Part shown: positions 1 to 12,265 of the stretch, piece by piece | Position numbering within the stretch: position 1 is the first letter of the stretch | Layout of the letters: each line of letters opens with the position of its first letter | Source of the DNA: Bryum argenteum | Lineage: Eukaryota > Streptophyta > Bryopsida > Bryales > Bryaceae | DNA length: 64,000 nt | Reading direction: 5' to 3' | Assembly: GCA_037043015.1 (NCBI GenBank) | Contig: CM073323.1 | Coordinates: forward strand, 7,688,001-7,752,000 | Program-made: the position numbers and the translations under genes | Notes under the pieces: generated by a model | Database searches by the model: none | Seen by the model: the letters and a program-made list of their open reading frames with translations, nothing else | What the model was told of the DNA's origin: nothing

Positions 1-3000
1 GGTTTGAAAAACCATGAGCCATAAGGTAGGTTTTGAGATGGTGATACCATGCTCTTCCTGCCTGCTTAAGTCCGTATAAGGCTTTCCGGATACGCAATCC
101 AGATAATTTCCCAGCTGGAGGTGGGCGTGAAGGAGGCAAGAAGTCTGGGGGAGGTTTTATGTACAGCTCGGTATCTAAGTTTCCGTATAGATACGCTGTT
201 ACTACATCCATTAGCCTGGTTTCTAGTGCATGCTGAGTTGCCAAGCTAAGTAAGTAGCGAAAGGATGTACTATCCATCACGGGAGAGTATGTTTGCTCAA
301 AATCTATCCCGGGTTTCTGAGCATATCCCTGGGCTACAAGACGAATTTTATAGCGTAGGATTTTTCCTTGTTCATCCCTTTTCCTAGTAAACACAATTTT
401 GTGTCCAATAGGCGGTGAGCTAAGATTGTGGACCAATTCTCCAAAAACTTCGCGTTTGCGTAACGAGTTATATTCTGCTTGTAAAGCTTCGTGCCACTCA
501 GGCCAATCTACTCGTTTCTTTGCCTGTTCTAGAGTTTGGGGATCAGAATCAATGTTGGTTAAACTAGACACAAAAGCTTCGGGGTCGTCCCATGATGGGC
601 TGTCAACCTCGAGAGACTGGTCAGCTAGGAGAGTGGTTCGGACTTTGCGTTTCTTACTTGAATTGCTACCGAACGGGTTCCCGAGCCTGCATCTTGATCA
701 CAGATGATTCTGGGGCCGGAATGGAATCCGTCCGGAATCTTTTCTAGTAAGTCAAGAAGATTGAGTTTCGGCATTCACTATCTCATGAGTGAGGTTCTAG
801 GATCCGGATTGAGAGTAAGGGTTTCTGAATCACGAAAGTTTAGTGTAACAGCAGGTTTGTTGAGGTTTTGAGTTTCGGGGAAGCGAGATTCTACGAACTT
901 GCAATTCTGAAATCTAGCTTTGTATACATCATCCCGGTTGGGAAGTTTATATCGTATAATACTCGGCGAGTCGAATCCTAAGTACACACCTTTGACTCGA
1001 TGAGGTTCCATAGTCTTTTGTTTTGGTTCCGAGACTGGTACCCAAACCTCGCAACCAAACGTTCTGAGGTGAGCTATGTGAGGTGTTCTTCCTGATGCTA
1101 GTTCTAACGGGGTTTGAGTATGTAGAAGAGTCGGTCTCAGTTTTAGGAGAGTTGCGGCATGTAGCACCGCATGTCCCCAAAACTGGGAGGGGAGGTTGGC
1201 ATGAAATAGCAATGGTCGAACTATCAACTGAATTTTCTTTATTACAGCTTCTGCAAGGCCATTCTGTGCATGCTCATATGGCACAGAATAAGAAAGCTCG
1301 ATCCCTGAAGCTACACAAAAATCCTCAAATGCATGGGATTTGAATTCTGAAGCGTTGTCTATTCTAAGATGACATATAGGGAATTCTGGGTAGTGGTTTT
1401 TGTATCTAATGAGCATGGCTAAGGTTTTGGGGAATACCATGTTTCGGGTGGTGAGAAGTGATACTTCCGTATGTCTCCCCGACGCATCAGCTAACACAAA
1501 GAAGTATTTAAACTGACCTGATTCAGGGGAGATGGGGCCGCACCAATCGCCTTGGAGGCGAAAGAGGGGTGCTGGCATCTCGTTCGGAAGCTTCCACTTT
1601 GCAGGCTGCCGAATAAGCTTGCCTTGGGCGCATGCCACGCACTCCGAGGTGTGCTCCGCGTCTCGGGTGCTCAACTCGTGGCCGCTTAGGATTGGTATCA
1701 TCCTCCTCATCATCGTTGTGTCAGGATGTCCCAATCGATGGTGCCAGAGATCCGCCCTTCTGACTGTCGTAAGAAATGAGGCCTGTCCATTGCCCTTGGC
1801 AGTGCTGGGACTCGGGTTGCAAGCAGTTAGAACTCCTCCTCGGATTGGGAGCTCATAAAGACCGCTAGCACCCGCTCGTGCTGTGGCCAACAGGCTATGC
1901 CCGCTCCGCAATTCCAACACTTCTCCTCCCTTCCCATGGGCTGTGGAGATGTGAATATTACTGGCCCTTAGGTCCCTGTAGCTGATCAGGCTACGGGGGG
2001 CGCCAGGAGCATACATTGCTCATTCGCAGATGAGGGGGGCTCCTCCGGGTAACACTATGTGTGCCCGGCCCTCACGGAAGCGGAAACTTTGTTTCCCTGC
2101 GATTGTGATTAGATCACAAGTTTGCCAAGGCTCATTCTGAGTTTTGAACTCAAAGAATGCTTGGTCTTGGAGTATGGTGTGGGTGGATGCACTATCAAGT
2201 AAGGCAATGTTGGCCTCAACGGTAGTGGATCCGGAACCCACCATGTAGTTCTCTGGATCGAGGTCTGATAAAGAGGGGGCATCTAACGTGTGAGCCTCTC
2301 TTTTCGAACCTTTGAGTGCTTGGAGCTCCTTGTACATATTTACAATGTATTCGGATGCTCTGCACTCCCGGGCGTAATGCCCGGGTCTACCACATTTGTG
2401 GCAGTTCCCCTTGACTTGACGTGCAGGAGGATTGCTTGAAGTTCCAGATTTCTGACCTGGTGAATAGCGCGTGTTCTTGTAAGGCTTGCTCCAATGGTTT
2501 TTCGGCTTCACAGAACCGCCTTTCGGGGGTCGCGTGGGTGCTTCGGAAGTGTGAGCTTCTCGTCCCGAATTGCTAGCTTTTGATGCCGAGGTTGGTGTTG
2601 TTGTAGTTCTGGTGGTAGCTGATGTCTTCTCAGTAGAGTGAATTTCACGAGCCGGTCGTTTTTCTGCATTTTGGAGGAGAATTTTTTGTTGTTGTTCTCC
2701 AACCTGCAGATACTTCATAAGCTCTGAGTAACGTGTGAATTTCATGTTTCGGTATTGTTGAGATAAAATAGCACATGCGGGAGGAAAAGAGTTTAGTGTC
2801 TTATTGATCAGCTCGGCGTCCGTGATCGTCATGCCGCAAAGCTTGAGCTGGGCATTGATGCGGTGAAGCTCAGAGTCGTATGTCGAGAAGTTTGGAAAGT
2901 CGAGAACTCGCAGTGCACTCCAATCGGCCTGAGCGCGCGGAAGAAAAATTGTTTCTTCATGTTTAAAACGCGCTTCAAGGTCCGCCCAAAGTCTGGCGGG

Positions 3001-3819
3001 GTTTTCTTCGGCGATATACTGCATGCGGAGCGCTGGCGCCATGTGCCTGCGCATGATCATCATTGCTTGCCAACGGTGCGATGTCGGTATTTCTTCTTGT
3101 CGGTGCAGGTTCAGCGCCGGGTCGATCTCATCTGCAGCCAAGGTCGCGCGTATGTTGAAGTTCCAATTGGTGTAGTTTGTGCCATCTTCCTCCAACTGAT
3201 CGAAAATCAACGGTGCGGTGCGTGACTCCTTCATCGGTTTTGCAATCGACGACATCACCGTTGTTTGATGTTGCTTGACCTGAAAGAAGAGGGGAAGAAA
3301 GAGCACGTGGGGCCAGGCTGCAAATTGGCACTGGCTTCACTTACTCACGGCAAGGCTCAGAATGTAAATAGGGGATGACAGAGTAGAAAGAAAGAATAAA
3401 AAAATAAATGCTGACTAGTTTCTACTCTGGGTGTGTTCTAATGAACAACTGAAACAATACTGCTGGCTGGTCGGCTTCTACTTCTGGGTGCAATGGTCAA
3501 TCACAAGCGTTGGTGTTTGGAGCAGTTCAGTAGTGCTACCCAATCAATAAGCATTGAAAGTGATTATGACTGAAATCACAACTTGCTGGTGCTAGCCAGG
3601 ACCCGTCGAAACAGTGTTCAGAAACCAACTTCCCCGGAAGAAAAGCTCAATATCGTATTACACTGACGATCAGCATAAAAAGATCAAAACCCACACTACT
3701 AGAAAAATCAGCGTCCTAATCAACAGAGAAGCGTTGATTTTATCTGTTGTTTAGGACACGTTGATCTGGACAATAATCAACAAAAATGTGCTGAAAACTT
3801 CTGTTGATTTGGACAAAAA

Positions 3820-3825
3820 AATTTG

Positions 3826-3860
<35 letters not shown>

Positions 3861-4024
3861 ACCTGCCCGAAAATTTTGGGCAGGAAAAAAGTTACATGCG
3901 CCACATGTCCACTGCACCGGCAACTCCGGTTGGCCCTGTGATTCACCTGGCTGTTTCCCGGGAGCTTCGAACTCGAGACCTCCCACGTAGTAACCTGACT
4001 TGCCATCACGCCACCGTCTCATGT
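3820..4024 (-). mobile_element. tRNA-derived SINE-like element with poly-T end
   Basis: Read on the minus strand, an A-box-like stretch (GTGGCGTGATGGCAAG) is followed about 40 bases later by a B-box-like stretch (GAGTTCGAAGCTCC). About 120 further bases then end in a run of more than 25 T (the poly-A run at about 3824-3857 on the plus strand). This is the layout of tRNA-derived plant SINEs, and a T-rich 3' end is seen in the Au family. A short GCCCGAAAATTTTGGGC palindrome lies just before the tail. I found no clear target duplication, so the boundaries are approximate. Confidence 0.55.
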
Positions 4025-4096
4025 GCATGCCCTTTGTGGCGATATTATTACATTTATATGTTTACAAATCGGTGATATAAATTTCAGCTGACTTTA

Positions 4097-4421
4097 GGGG
4101 CCGTTTAGGCATAGTAAATTAACTTTTTTGAAAAAACTTCGAGCTAAGAAAAGTTTCTAAATGAAGTTAAGTTTTATCCCCAAAAATCCAATTGACATTT
4201 CGATCCTCCAATCAAAAGTTATGAACAAAAATCAGAGAGGGTGTTTGAATTAATTTTTTTAAATGTCCACTTGAACCCCTCTCTGATTTTTGTCCATAAC
4301 ATTTTATTTGAGGATTGAAATGTTAAACGATTTTTTTTGGATGAAACTTTACTTCATTGAGGAACTTTTCTTAGTTCAAAATGTTTTCAAAAAAACTAGT
4401 TTACTATGCCTAAACGGCCCC
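4097..4421. mobile_element. Fold-back MITE with TA flanks
   Basis: Ends are GGGGCCGTTTAGGCATAG and its reverse complement, with TA on both sides (4095-4096 and 4422-4423), and the inverted repeat extends into the flanking GACTTTA/TAAAGTC. The pairing continues inward with mismatches for about 160 bases per arm, so nearly the whole 325-bp element can fold into one hairpin. No coding capacity is seen. TA flanks point to a Tc1/mariner-type mobiliser (inference). Confidence 0.75.
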
Positions 4422-4437
4422 TAAAGTCTGAAGAAGT

Positions 4438-5275
4438 TTAACCCCTAAAGTGGAAAGGCCCCAAAACTGCCAAAAAGCTTCAAAACTGCCCTCTTTCAAT
4501 GCAAGGCAAACAATTTCAAACTTTGACGTTTTTTCAAGTATGTAACCGTAAGATCTAGTACCTAACTTGAATATTTATATTTGTACCAAAATCTTACATT
4601 CGAATTCCTTACCAATTGTGAGATCGTAATGTTCAAAGTTGAAAAAAAAGTTTTTTTCCCTTGTTGCAAAATGGGTTTGAAGTTTTTTGTGAGCCCAAAA
4701 AACCAATTTTAAGAGTAAATTTGAAGTGAGGCTCTTCACTTTTTGTTCCTGGGTGAGTTAGGAACATGGCTATGCAATTTATCCTCATGTGACCTATAAA
4801 ACCTAAGAAATGCTTGAATTTTCACATAGAGGTATGCTGAAATTCAAATACAAAGGCCCCTCTTTGATAATAAAAATGGCATTTGAAGAATGATTGGATT
4901 GAAGATCTGAACGGTAAGATCATGCCTTCAAACCATCTTTACATGTACAAAAATCAAAACTTGAAAAAAAATAAAATATCGATTTTTGGTGAATTCTCAA
5001 AGTTAATGCGTTTTGATTTATTTTGAGTAGAATTTGAGAATAAATGAGCATTTGGGAAGTTTTGGGCAGATTTCAAATAGTGTTTTCAAACTTTGACCGT
5101 GATTATCTCCTAAAGTATGAGGATTTTTGTAGCATGAAATGACTTTTCGGAAAGGTATTGGAAAACTCTACAACCTGCGAAAGGCTCCAACCTCATGCGA
5201 GCTAAATATAGTAAATCAGAGGCTGAACAAACCCGAAACGACCCGATTCGGACTTTTTTCCACATTAGGGGTTAA
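4438..5275. mobile_element. TTAA-flanked TIR element, CCCCTAA family, copy 1 (full length)
   Basis: Terminal inverted repeats TTAACCCCTAAAGTGGAAA (left) and TTTCCACATTAGGGGTTAA (right) bound 838 bp of AT-rich, non-coding DNA. TTAA at both ends may be the target duplication, as in piggyBac or Kolobok, or simply part of the TIR. Diverged copies of its interior occur at 32703-33270 and 51667-52157, both in reverse orientation. This is the only full-length copy of the subfamily in the window. Confidence 0.75.
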
Positions 5276-5908
5276 AATCACCAAATTCTGAAGTTTTGAA
5301 GTGCTTTTCCAAGTGCTGATTTCATGTTTTGAAGTGATTTTTTGGCTTTTCCATGTGCTGATTTCATATTTGGAAGTATTTTTTGGGGATTTTCAAGTGT
5401 TATTTTCAAATTTCAAAGTGCTTTATTGATGTTTAAAAGAATTATTTATTAGTTTCCAAGTATTTTTGCAGCGATCCTAAATATTCCTAAAATATTCCAA
5501 AAAGATCCCCAAAGATTCCTACAGATTCCCAAAGATTCCCAAAGATTCTTAAAAGATTCCAAATTTCAACAGAAATTTGTTGATTTGGTCATTGCACTAT
5601 CTAAGTCAACAGAAATTTCTGTTGGTTTCTACAACAATTCAAAAATCTGTAGAAACGGTCAATCCAGTGTCCCGAGCAACTAAAATGTGTTGTTTTTTTG
5701 TTGAATTGGTCATGATTTTCTAGTAGTGCCAGGAAGTTCACCAAGCAAAATGCACTTCAGGTCCTACTAGTCGATCAATCTCTCTTCCTTTCAGCTTCTA
5801 CGTTTTTACTTTTTCACTGTTGCCTACTGTTCAGAGAAAACGTGCAGAGAAAAAGAGGAAAAAAAATGGGAAAGCTCGAAGCTCGAAGAGCGTGCTGATA
5901 ACGTATTA

Positions 5909-6071
5909 TGATAGCGAAGCACAAAAACAGAAGTTGACAAGAGAGAGAGTGGCTTGGGAGGAGCCAGCCTTTTATTAGAGAAGGAGGGAATAGTTTGGTA
6001 GGCGGCAATAGCCGCCATAATCCTCGGAGGATCTCGGATGAATGTGCTTATCACATCCAACTCTCTTAACA
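5909..6071 (-). repeat. 5' LTR of the copia element, with adjacent primer-binding site
   Basis: On the minus strand the LTR starts TGTTAAGAGAG and ends CTTCGCTATCA, so it has the expected TG...CA ends and is about 163 bp, short for the family. It is followed at once (5891-5908) by TAATACGTTATCAGCACG, which resembles the primer-binding context of several plant copia elements. The exact first base could be 6071 or 6073, because TGTTAAG is preceded by another TG. Confidence 0.75.
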
Positions 6072-9000
6072 CATGTTAGGGAGGGGTGAGTAGTTATGTT
6101 CTATTATCTTTTTGTCCTGTGGTCATTAAGGTAAAGACATTACGAACAGACGTTGTATTCACGCCAATCTTTAATTTGAAGATTGGAGTTCTTATCTATC
6201 CATCTATCTCCATGTTAGGGATAAATTCGGGATCACAGTAAATTAGTGCTACGACCGTTTCTGGGAGGAGGAGAGGGGTAAAGAGCCCTCTAAATTTTTG
6301 ATGTATAGGCTTTAAATGCCAAGGAGTAGGCTCCTACCGTAATTAGGGGCTGCAGGCCACATTTTTGTTAGGTCATAGGGGGTTCCATATCGAAAATTAA
6401 AGGGATTTTGAAGAGAAAATCCCATTGGCTGATGGGGTTTTGAGAAACGCTCGCAGCACTATTTTACATGTGCCCGCAAATTTGGCTCTCCACTTTCGCT
6501 TGTTCACACACGATTTCTCTTCTTCTATTTTTTGAGTTTCTTTTAAATTTCTTTATTTCTTTTCATAAGAGCTATCTATGTATTATGAATTGAAAGTACA
6601 TTTATTCCGTAGTAGAACCTCTGCTTGGAGGATCAATGGTACTAACTGTCACAGTGTGCACTAATAGTGTGCACTGAATTGATGGAGAGGAAGAAGAGAA
6701 CAAGGAGGAGCTCCAAGTGGAGGTACCTAGAGAAGGTTGAGTGAGGTGCCACTCAAGAACAAGGTCTACTCTACTAGTAAAAACAATACAAGGTAACGAT
6801 TTCTTATCAAATCTAGATAAGAACTTATTTATGTGTCTAGGGTAGGTATCAATCAAGTTGGTGGTGTGCAACCTATTGGTTCTCTTCGTCTATTTCATCA
6901 ACAATATATAAAAAAGTTTCGAGTGTATTTTGAGGCCTATATGAAAATTTGAGATACGTTCAATAATGGCTCACAAGGTTCATTTGCACAAAGGTACATA
7001 ATAGCTTCGCAATCCAAATGTTCATGTACTCGCTCACTGTACATAGGTCACCATTTAAAAACACCTAAAGTCCAACTTCTAAAATTCAAAAATAATTTAT
7101 GAAGTTTTTCAAAAATCTATAATTTCACTTGGTGTGGTCTTTCACTTACCTTGCCCATGCACAAAAATTGCTTACAATGTTAACTTCAGTGTAAACTTCT
7201 CATTTAAAAATTTGTGCCATTATTGTCAATCCAAATACTAAACTATTTCCTTATTTCTTCATCACAATGATTTTATTTATTTATTTATTCTTTTTTTCCT
7301 CGTGCATGAACTTTCTTAGAAAGGGCCATCATATAAGGTAGACAAACCCTCTACTGACCTGGGCGATCGAACATATCATTTATAGGGACACAACTTCGGG
7401 AAAGCGGAATAGGGTGTCTAGGTGGATGGTAATTGCTTACAAACCTTGAATCGGGTTATGGGTTTTTGAGATATAGTTATTGAGAAGTAGTTTGTCCATA
7501 TTTTGAAGTGAATCAAAAGGCATGCCCACCTCTCATAAGTCCTCAACTTTGAGCTGCCAATTCCCAAGCTCTGTTAGGATTGTTAGGGTTATTGAAGTGC
7601 TCAAAGCGATGTTCACCTTCTCACATCCCGTAGATTAGCCCTTTGTTCAAGTTGGTTTCAATTTGCAAAAAGGCGAAAGCATGCTAGGGTGGAACACTTG
7701 GTACATCACAATCTAATCCTGTAAGGAGTAGACAACTTTTAGGGCCGGTCAAGAGGAGACTCCAACTCTAAAGTACTAATTTCAATAGGGGCGATGTTGT
7801 CAGTTTTTATAAATATTATAAAGTCGTTGTACTTCACATCAAAAATTAAAAATAACACCTTATAAATTTGTACTTTTGCACCTTTTTCATAGTACGCTAC
7901 TATTTGTCAAAACACAAAAAAGTACAAAGTTTACCTTTCATAAGGGGGTATAGTACAAATTTACATATAAATTAGGTAAATCATGCATAAGGCCCTCAAA
8001 TGCATATTAAATATGTTGGTAGAAATCTTTGCTTCATGGTGATATTTACGGTCAAAGGGCTGTAATTGGTTTTGAATGAAATTCACTAAAAAATGGCCCA
8101 AAGTTGGTTATTTTTCTCTCCCTCTTTCTTAAAAAGGCCTATAGCATGGTCAATAAAGGGCCAATCTGGTCAAAGTTGTTGTAATTTTATTCTTTTGATA
8201 CACATCCTATTTTTCATAATAGTATAAATTATCACAAATAGTACCTTACTTGATCTCTTAATAAGACTTATGCATTCCAAATGGATTCCATCTATTTGCC
8301 TATGAGTTATTTGATGCCCTAAAAGATTTGCCTTTGGGTTATTTGATACCCTAAAAGATTTGTACTCAAAGTACGATGAGATTTTGGCCTTTAAAACCCT
8401 ATTGACTTTTGGTACTTTTTTGGTACAACGAGCCGTTGAAAAGTGCACTGACATTAGTGTGCTTTCACCCAAAAGCTAGATTCACTCATTTGGAAAAATT
8501 TCCAACAAGAACGGGGTTAATCCGATTGGTTGAATAGGGTATTGGTTGTTGAATAGTGTGGATCGCAGTTTGGAGTCCTAAGTATACATATATTATAAGA
8601 TTATTTTGAATCAATACCCTCTCTTACAAAGGAAAAACTCCATCATTTTATTCTAGAGTAGATATGCTACCAACATTACTATTGTATTTGACAAATTTCC
8701 AAATAGAAAGTTGTTTAACTTTATCTCACCCTTATACTGAAAAGAATCATCAAACTTCTTTCTGCTAGGTTCATACACCACACCTACATGGCTAGATCGG
8801 TAGAAATTAAGTGTTTTCCCACGTGCCAAAAAATTCTAAAATTTTTCTATCTACAAAAGGCAAATTATTTTTACAAAAACTAGAATTGTAACGAAAGTAG
8901 GTTTGCCAAACTCAAAATACAAAATCCATCAATTACCTAGCACTACAATGTTGAATTGGCCATGCACGTACAATAATAACCTTGCAATGGTGAAAATTTC

Positions 9001-9523
9001 CAAACAAAAAAAAAAAAACCTTGCACTAAAATGCATGCAAAATCTGCACATTAAAAGGTGAAGTTGTGCATTTATAGGGCACGCCTGTAAGGGTACAAGT
9101 GATTCCTACCCTACATGCACCGTAAGTGACTGGTTCGGTTTGCATGTGATACACACACTATTATAGTGATGATAATATAGATACTGAGGGATAGAGGAAG
9201 ATACTGGGGGTAATAAGGAAGGGACAGAGGAAGAGAGAGGGACATATCCTTCGCAACTGTAACGGAAGGTGGTTGCCAGCTGAAGAGCACTCAGCCGGCT
9301 GGAGCTTTCCATCAAAAGCTTTCTGCGATCACACCACCAAGCCACAAATATTTCTGAAATTTTCATCCACTGAAGAGCGATAAAGCTCAATTCAAAATTG
9401 GCAGAAAGCTGGCAGGATTGATTGGAGAATGGAATGTGCAAATGAAGGAAAGTAAACGATAATCTGAAAGGTATTTGAGAAATTGGTGTTTAAGGGCCGA
9501 GGTTTTACTGTCCATCTCCAGCA
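6072..9523. other. Intergenic, AT-rich, no supported gene
   Basis: Stops are dense in all frames and no coherent exon chain is seen. It holds a TTTA microsatellite run near 7275 and a 30-bp motif present twice in tandem near 8300-8365 (GCCCTAAAAGATTTG). The last few hundred bases presumably contain the promoter and 5' UTR of the acetyltransferase gene. Confidence 0.6.
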
Positions 9524-11341
9524 ATGGTGGAGTTCTTCTGCAGCATTCCTTCCTTGAGGGGCATCACTGATGCTCCAAAAATCACTGCGTGGAACAGCTA
9601 CCAACTCAGTACGAAAGCCTCCTTCCTTTCAATGTTGGAAAGTCAGTTACAGAATGTGAAATTTTACAGTGGAAAAATGTTAGGGGTTGATGATGCTGTG
9701 TTCGCAGTGAACCTCATGCGTGGCAAGGAGGGCGAGCAAATGCAGCTCATCATAAATCACATGGGGGAGTTGTCAGCAATTGCACAACGATTGCGAGGTC
9801 CCATCACTAGCGTAGACCGCCTCTTGCAAAGCTTTCAAAAGCTCTACCTCCTCACGAGCAACGTACCTGATCGTCCAGGTCACATTCTTGCTCAAGGTCT
9901 GCTCAAAGTTGGACAGAAGAATTTGTTCATTCGAAGAGACAATGCGCATCTTGTGGAGATGTCACCCTTGTGTGTGCTGGACTTTTATGTGCACGAGTCC
10001 TGCCAAAGGTAGCACATTTCACCTCCTGCTTAGCAGTTAGAAAGTCCTACGAAATAGTTTCTTCACTGAACAAAGCTCTCTTTCTCGTTGATGAGCAGGC
10101 AGGGACTGGGGCATATGCTCTTCGAATTTATGCTGGAGCAGGAAAAGAAGCGGCCCTGCCAGCTTGGGTGCCATTCTCACGCTTATTTCCTCTGCATACA
10201 CATGTTTTAATTGCAGTATTTAGCGCCCTTGGAACACATGTTGATATAAATTTCTCTCCACGAAGTTCATAGTAAAAGATTCGCTGCTGTTGCTTTCTTT
10301 AACATACACGCTCGCGAACCATGTAGGCATGTACATTAGTAGAAGGTGCAGTGCCCCAGAAGCATATTCAGTTGTATTCCTTGATGTGCAGCTACGATAA
10401 ACCCTCCGACAAACTGCTCTGCTTCATGAACAAGCACTATAGACTACGAAGCTACAACAGCCAGGTAATAACCACATCTTCATATTCGATGCAAGTTTTT
10501 GAAATGAATGATTAGGTTAACACGTCCTAAGCAGGCGAACCAATTCGTTGTGTACAATGACTACTTCAAAGAAGCGGAGGATCACGCCGTGAGGGAGAAA
10601 GAGAATCATCAACAGAAGGAACAGAACAACAAAGTGCCCGACTGCAACATAATGCCCAGAAAGGAGAGAGTCCTCCACGGGCGTCGAGCAAATGCACAAG
10701 ATGTAGAGGAGCCATGTTGCCCTGACAGCAGCCGACTTGAAAGTGCAGAGTCAGAAAAGATACCTGCACAGCAATCATCGTCATTGCCGCAACCATCGTT
10801 TCATAGAGGGAGAAGGAACAATTGGCAATTGAAACAAGGTGAGGTATCAGAAAAGATACCTGCTAATATGACTCAACATTGTGACAATCGTCATTCCCCA
10901 TTGAAAGCTGGTCTTTCCCTGAAAGACGCCTACAGAAGAGAGGGGAAAATCTTGCAAGCAAGAAAAGCTTCGAATTCACAAAGCGCGGAGAATGGTCCCA
11001 GGAGATGGCATGATACTTATGGGGCTCCCAATGACCTCCTAGAACAACCACTATATAGTGTCATTGGTGAGGAGGAGCGATTGAAAATTCAGAGCCTGTG
11101 CCCACCTTCATTGGCACAGAAGATGAACTTCACACACGCACCTCGTCTTCATCAAGATATGAAGCCGCTTAAACCACAACCTATCGGCCACCTCGCCACC
11201 AGAGAAGTGAACAAAAGTGGTTCTTCCAAGGAGCCCCCTCCGGCATATCCGTTCTGGACCGAAGCGAAGGAGTTGTCGAGTTCCCAACACCGGCAAGAGC
11301 GAAACCCGGTTGATTACAGGAGGAGCAGGGCTTGCTGTTAA
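9524..11341 (+). CDS. Alpha-tubulin N-acetyltransferase (ATAT1/MEC-17 family)
   Basis: Acetylates Lys40 of alpha-tubulin inside microtubules, mainly in cilia (family knowledge). Exons 9524-10008, 10099-10167, 10392-10464 and 10535-11341 join in frame with GT-AG introns to 477 residues. The catalytic domain is clear: GLLKVGQKNLFIRRD, then SPLCVLDFYVHES (Cys150), the acetyl-CoA loop QGLGHMLFEFML, then YDKPSDKLLCFMNKHY (Asp187) and ANQFVVYNDYF. The Cys-Asp spacing of 37 equals that of the human enzyme's catalytic pair (C120/D157). The first ~75 residues look lineage-specific. Residues from about 220 onward form a long polar, probably disordered tail. Flowering plants lack this enzyme, so its presence argues for a plant with flagellate sperm. 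Intron 3 uses the second of two nearby acceptors; the first gives an immediate stop. Confidence 0.9.
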
Positions 11342-11630
11342 GAACACCAGCTCCATTGCCATCAATCATTCCTCAAGCCATCAGCACAGACAGGGAGGAT
11401 CCAGGCCTGCAGAGATTACCATCTGCATGAGGTCCACGATTGCATCCACGAACCTGCGATCAAGCTATTAAATTCGAGGAATGTGATGTGAACATTGCTG
11501 ATGAGAAAACCCAAGCTCATAGGTCAGCGTGCAAATTGAATTCCTGGTCTTCAGGGTTGCGGATCTGCACTTCAGCTGAGACTTGAGATGGAGCTGACAA
11601 AGCCATCTTTAACATGTCCACTGGTGTTCG

Positions 11631-12265
11631 CTTCGTTGTGATCAACGTGCCTTGATATCATAACTCTTGTACAGTTTGATTGCTGAAGATGGAAAATAAG
11701 AAAAGGTCCGAAGTACAGAAGCTCAAATTGAGATATAAAGAAGGTAATATGTTAATGTGTTTTTTCCCTCATACAGAAGTCAGTCAGAAGGAATGTAAAC
11801 TATCTAACAACATCGTAAAGAGAAGGCAGAACTGCTTGCCTTCGTTGTGATCAACGTGCCTTGATATCATAACTCTTGTACAGTTTGATTGCTGAAGATG
11901 GAAAATAAGAAAAGGTCCGAAGTACAGAAGCTCAAATTGAGATATAAAGAAGGTAATATGTTAATGTGTTTTTTCCCTCATACAGAAGTCAGTCAGAAGG
12001 AATGTAAACTATCTAACAACATCGTAAAGAGAAGGCAGAACTGCTTGCCTTCGTTGTGATCAACGTGCCTTGATATCATAACTCTTGTACAGTTTGATTG
12101 CTGAAGATGGAAAATAAGAAAAGGTCCGAAGTACAGAAGCTCAAATTGAGATATAAAGAAGGTAATATATTAATGTGTTTTTTCCCTCATACAGAAGTCA
12201 GTCAGAAGGAATGTAAACTATCTAACAACATCGTAAAGAGAAGGCAGAACTGCTTGCCTTCGTTG
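11631..12265 (+). repeat. Three tandem 209-bp repeats downstream of the acetyltransferase gene
   Basis: The unit beginning CTTCGTTGTGATCAACGTGC starts at 11631, 11840 and 12049, and a partial fourth unit (8 bases) starts at 12258, so the period is exactly 209 bp. Copies look nearly identical; I saw only a single-base difference in the third (GTAATATATT for GTAATATGTT). 209 is not a multiple of three and no frame stays open across units. The position suggests the 3' UTR or downstream flank of the preceding gene. Confidence 0.95.

Larger units (their letters stand above)
3694..5728. mobile_element. Non-autonomous CACTA (En/Spm-like) DNA transposon inserted in the copia leader
   Basis: The element starts CACTACTAGAAAAATC at 3694 and ends GATTTTCTAGTAGTG at 5728. 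It is flanked by a perfect 3-bp target duplication CCA (3691-3693 and 5729-5731), the size expected for CACTA elements. Both subterminal regions are dense in short TCAACA/TGTTGA and CAACAGAAATTT-type motifs, like the transposase-binding repeats of the family. No transposase reading frame is visible, so it is non-autonomous. Three later insertions lie inside it: a SINE-like unit, a fold-back MITE and a TTAA-flanked element. Confidence 0.88.
1..6071 (-). mobile_element. Ty1/copia LTR retrotransposon, broken, truncated by left window edge
   Basis: Read on the minus strand, the element runs from a 5' LTR (5909-6071) through a primer-binding site, an untranslated leader, a gag region (about 2020-3300) and a pol region (below about 2016) that leaves the window at base 1. 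Gag carries a CCHC zinc knuckle (CHKCGRPGHYAREC), followed by a protease-like DSAST motif. Pol shows the HHRLGHP integrase zinc-binding start, a DDE integrase core, and in the first 700 bases copia reverse transcriptase motifs (VDVVTAYLYG-like and KALYGLKQAGRAW). The order protease, integrase, reverse transcriptase is diagnostic of Ty1/copia. The leader is interrupted by a 2-kb CACTA element. The copy looks broken (a small number of interruptions). Its age cannot be estimated because the second LTR lies outside the window. Confidence 0.93.

Noticed and set aside
3820-4024. True tRNA gene at the A/B-box pair
   Set aside because: No acceptor-stem pairing or intact cloverleaf; fits a tRNA-derived SINE instead. 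No other tRNA or rRNA gene was seen in the window.
3740-4028. Minus-strand open frames with a poly-Phe stretch
   Set aside because: They are translations of the SINE-like unit and its poly-T tail.
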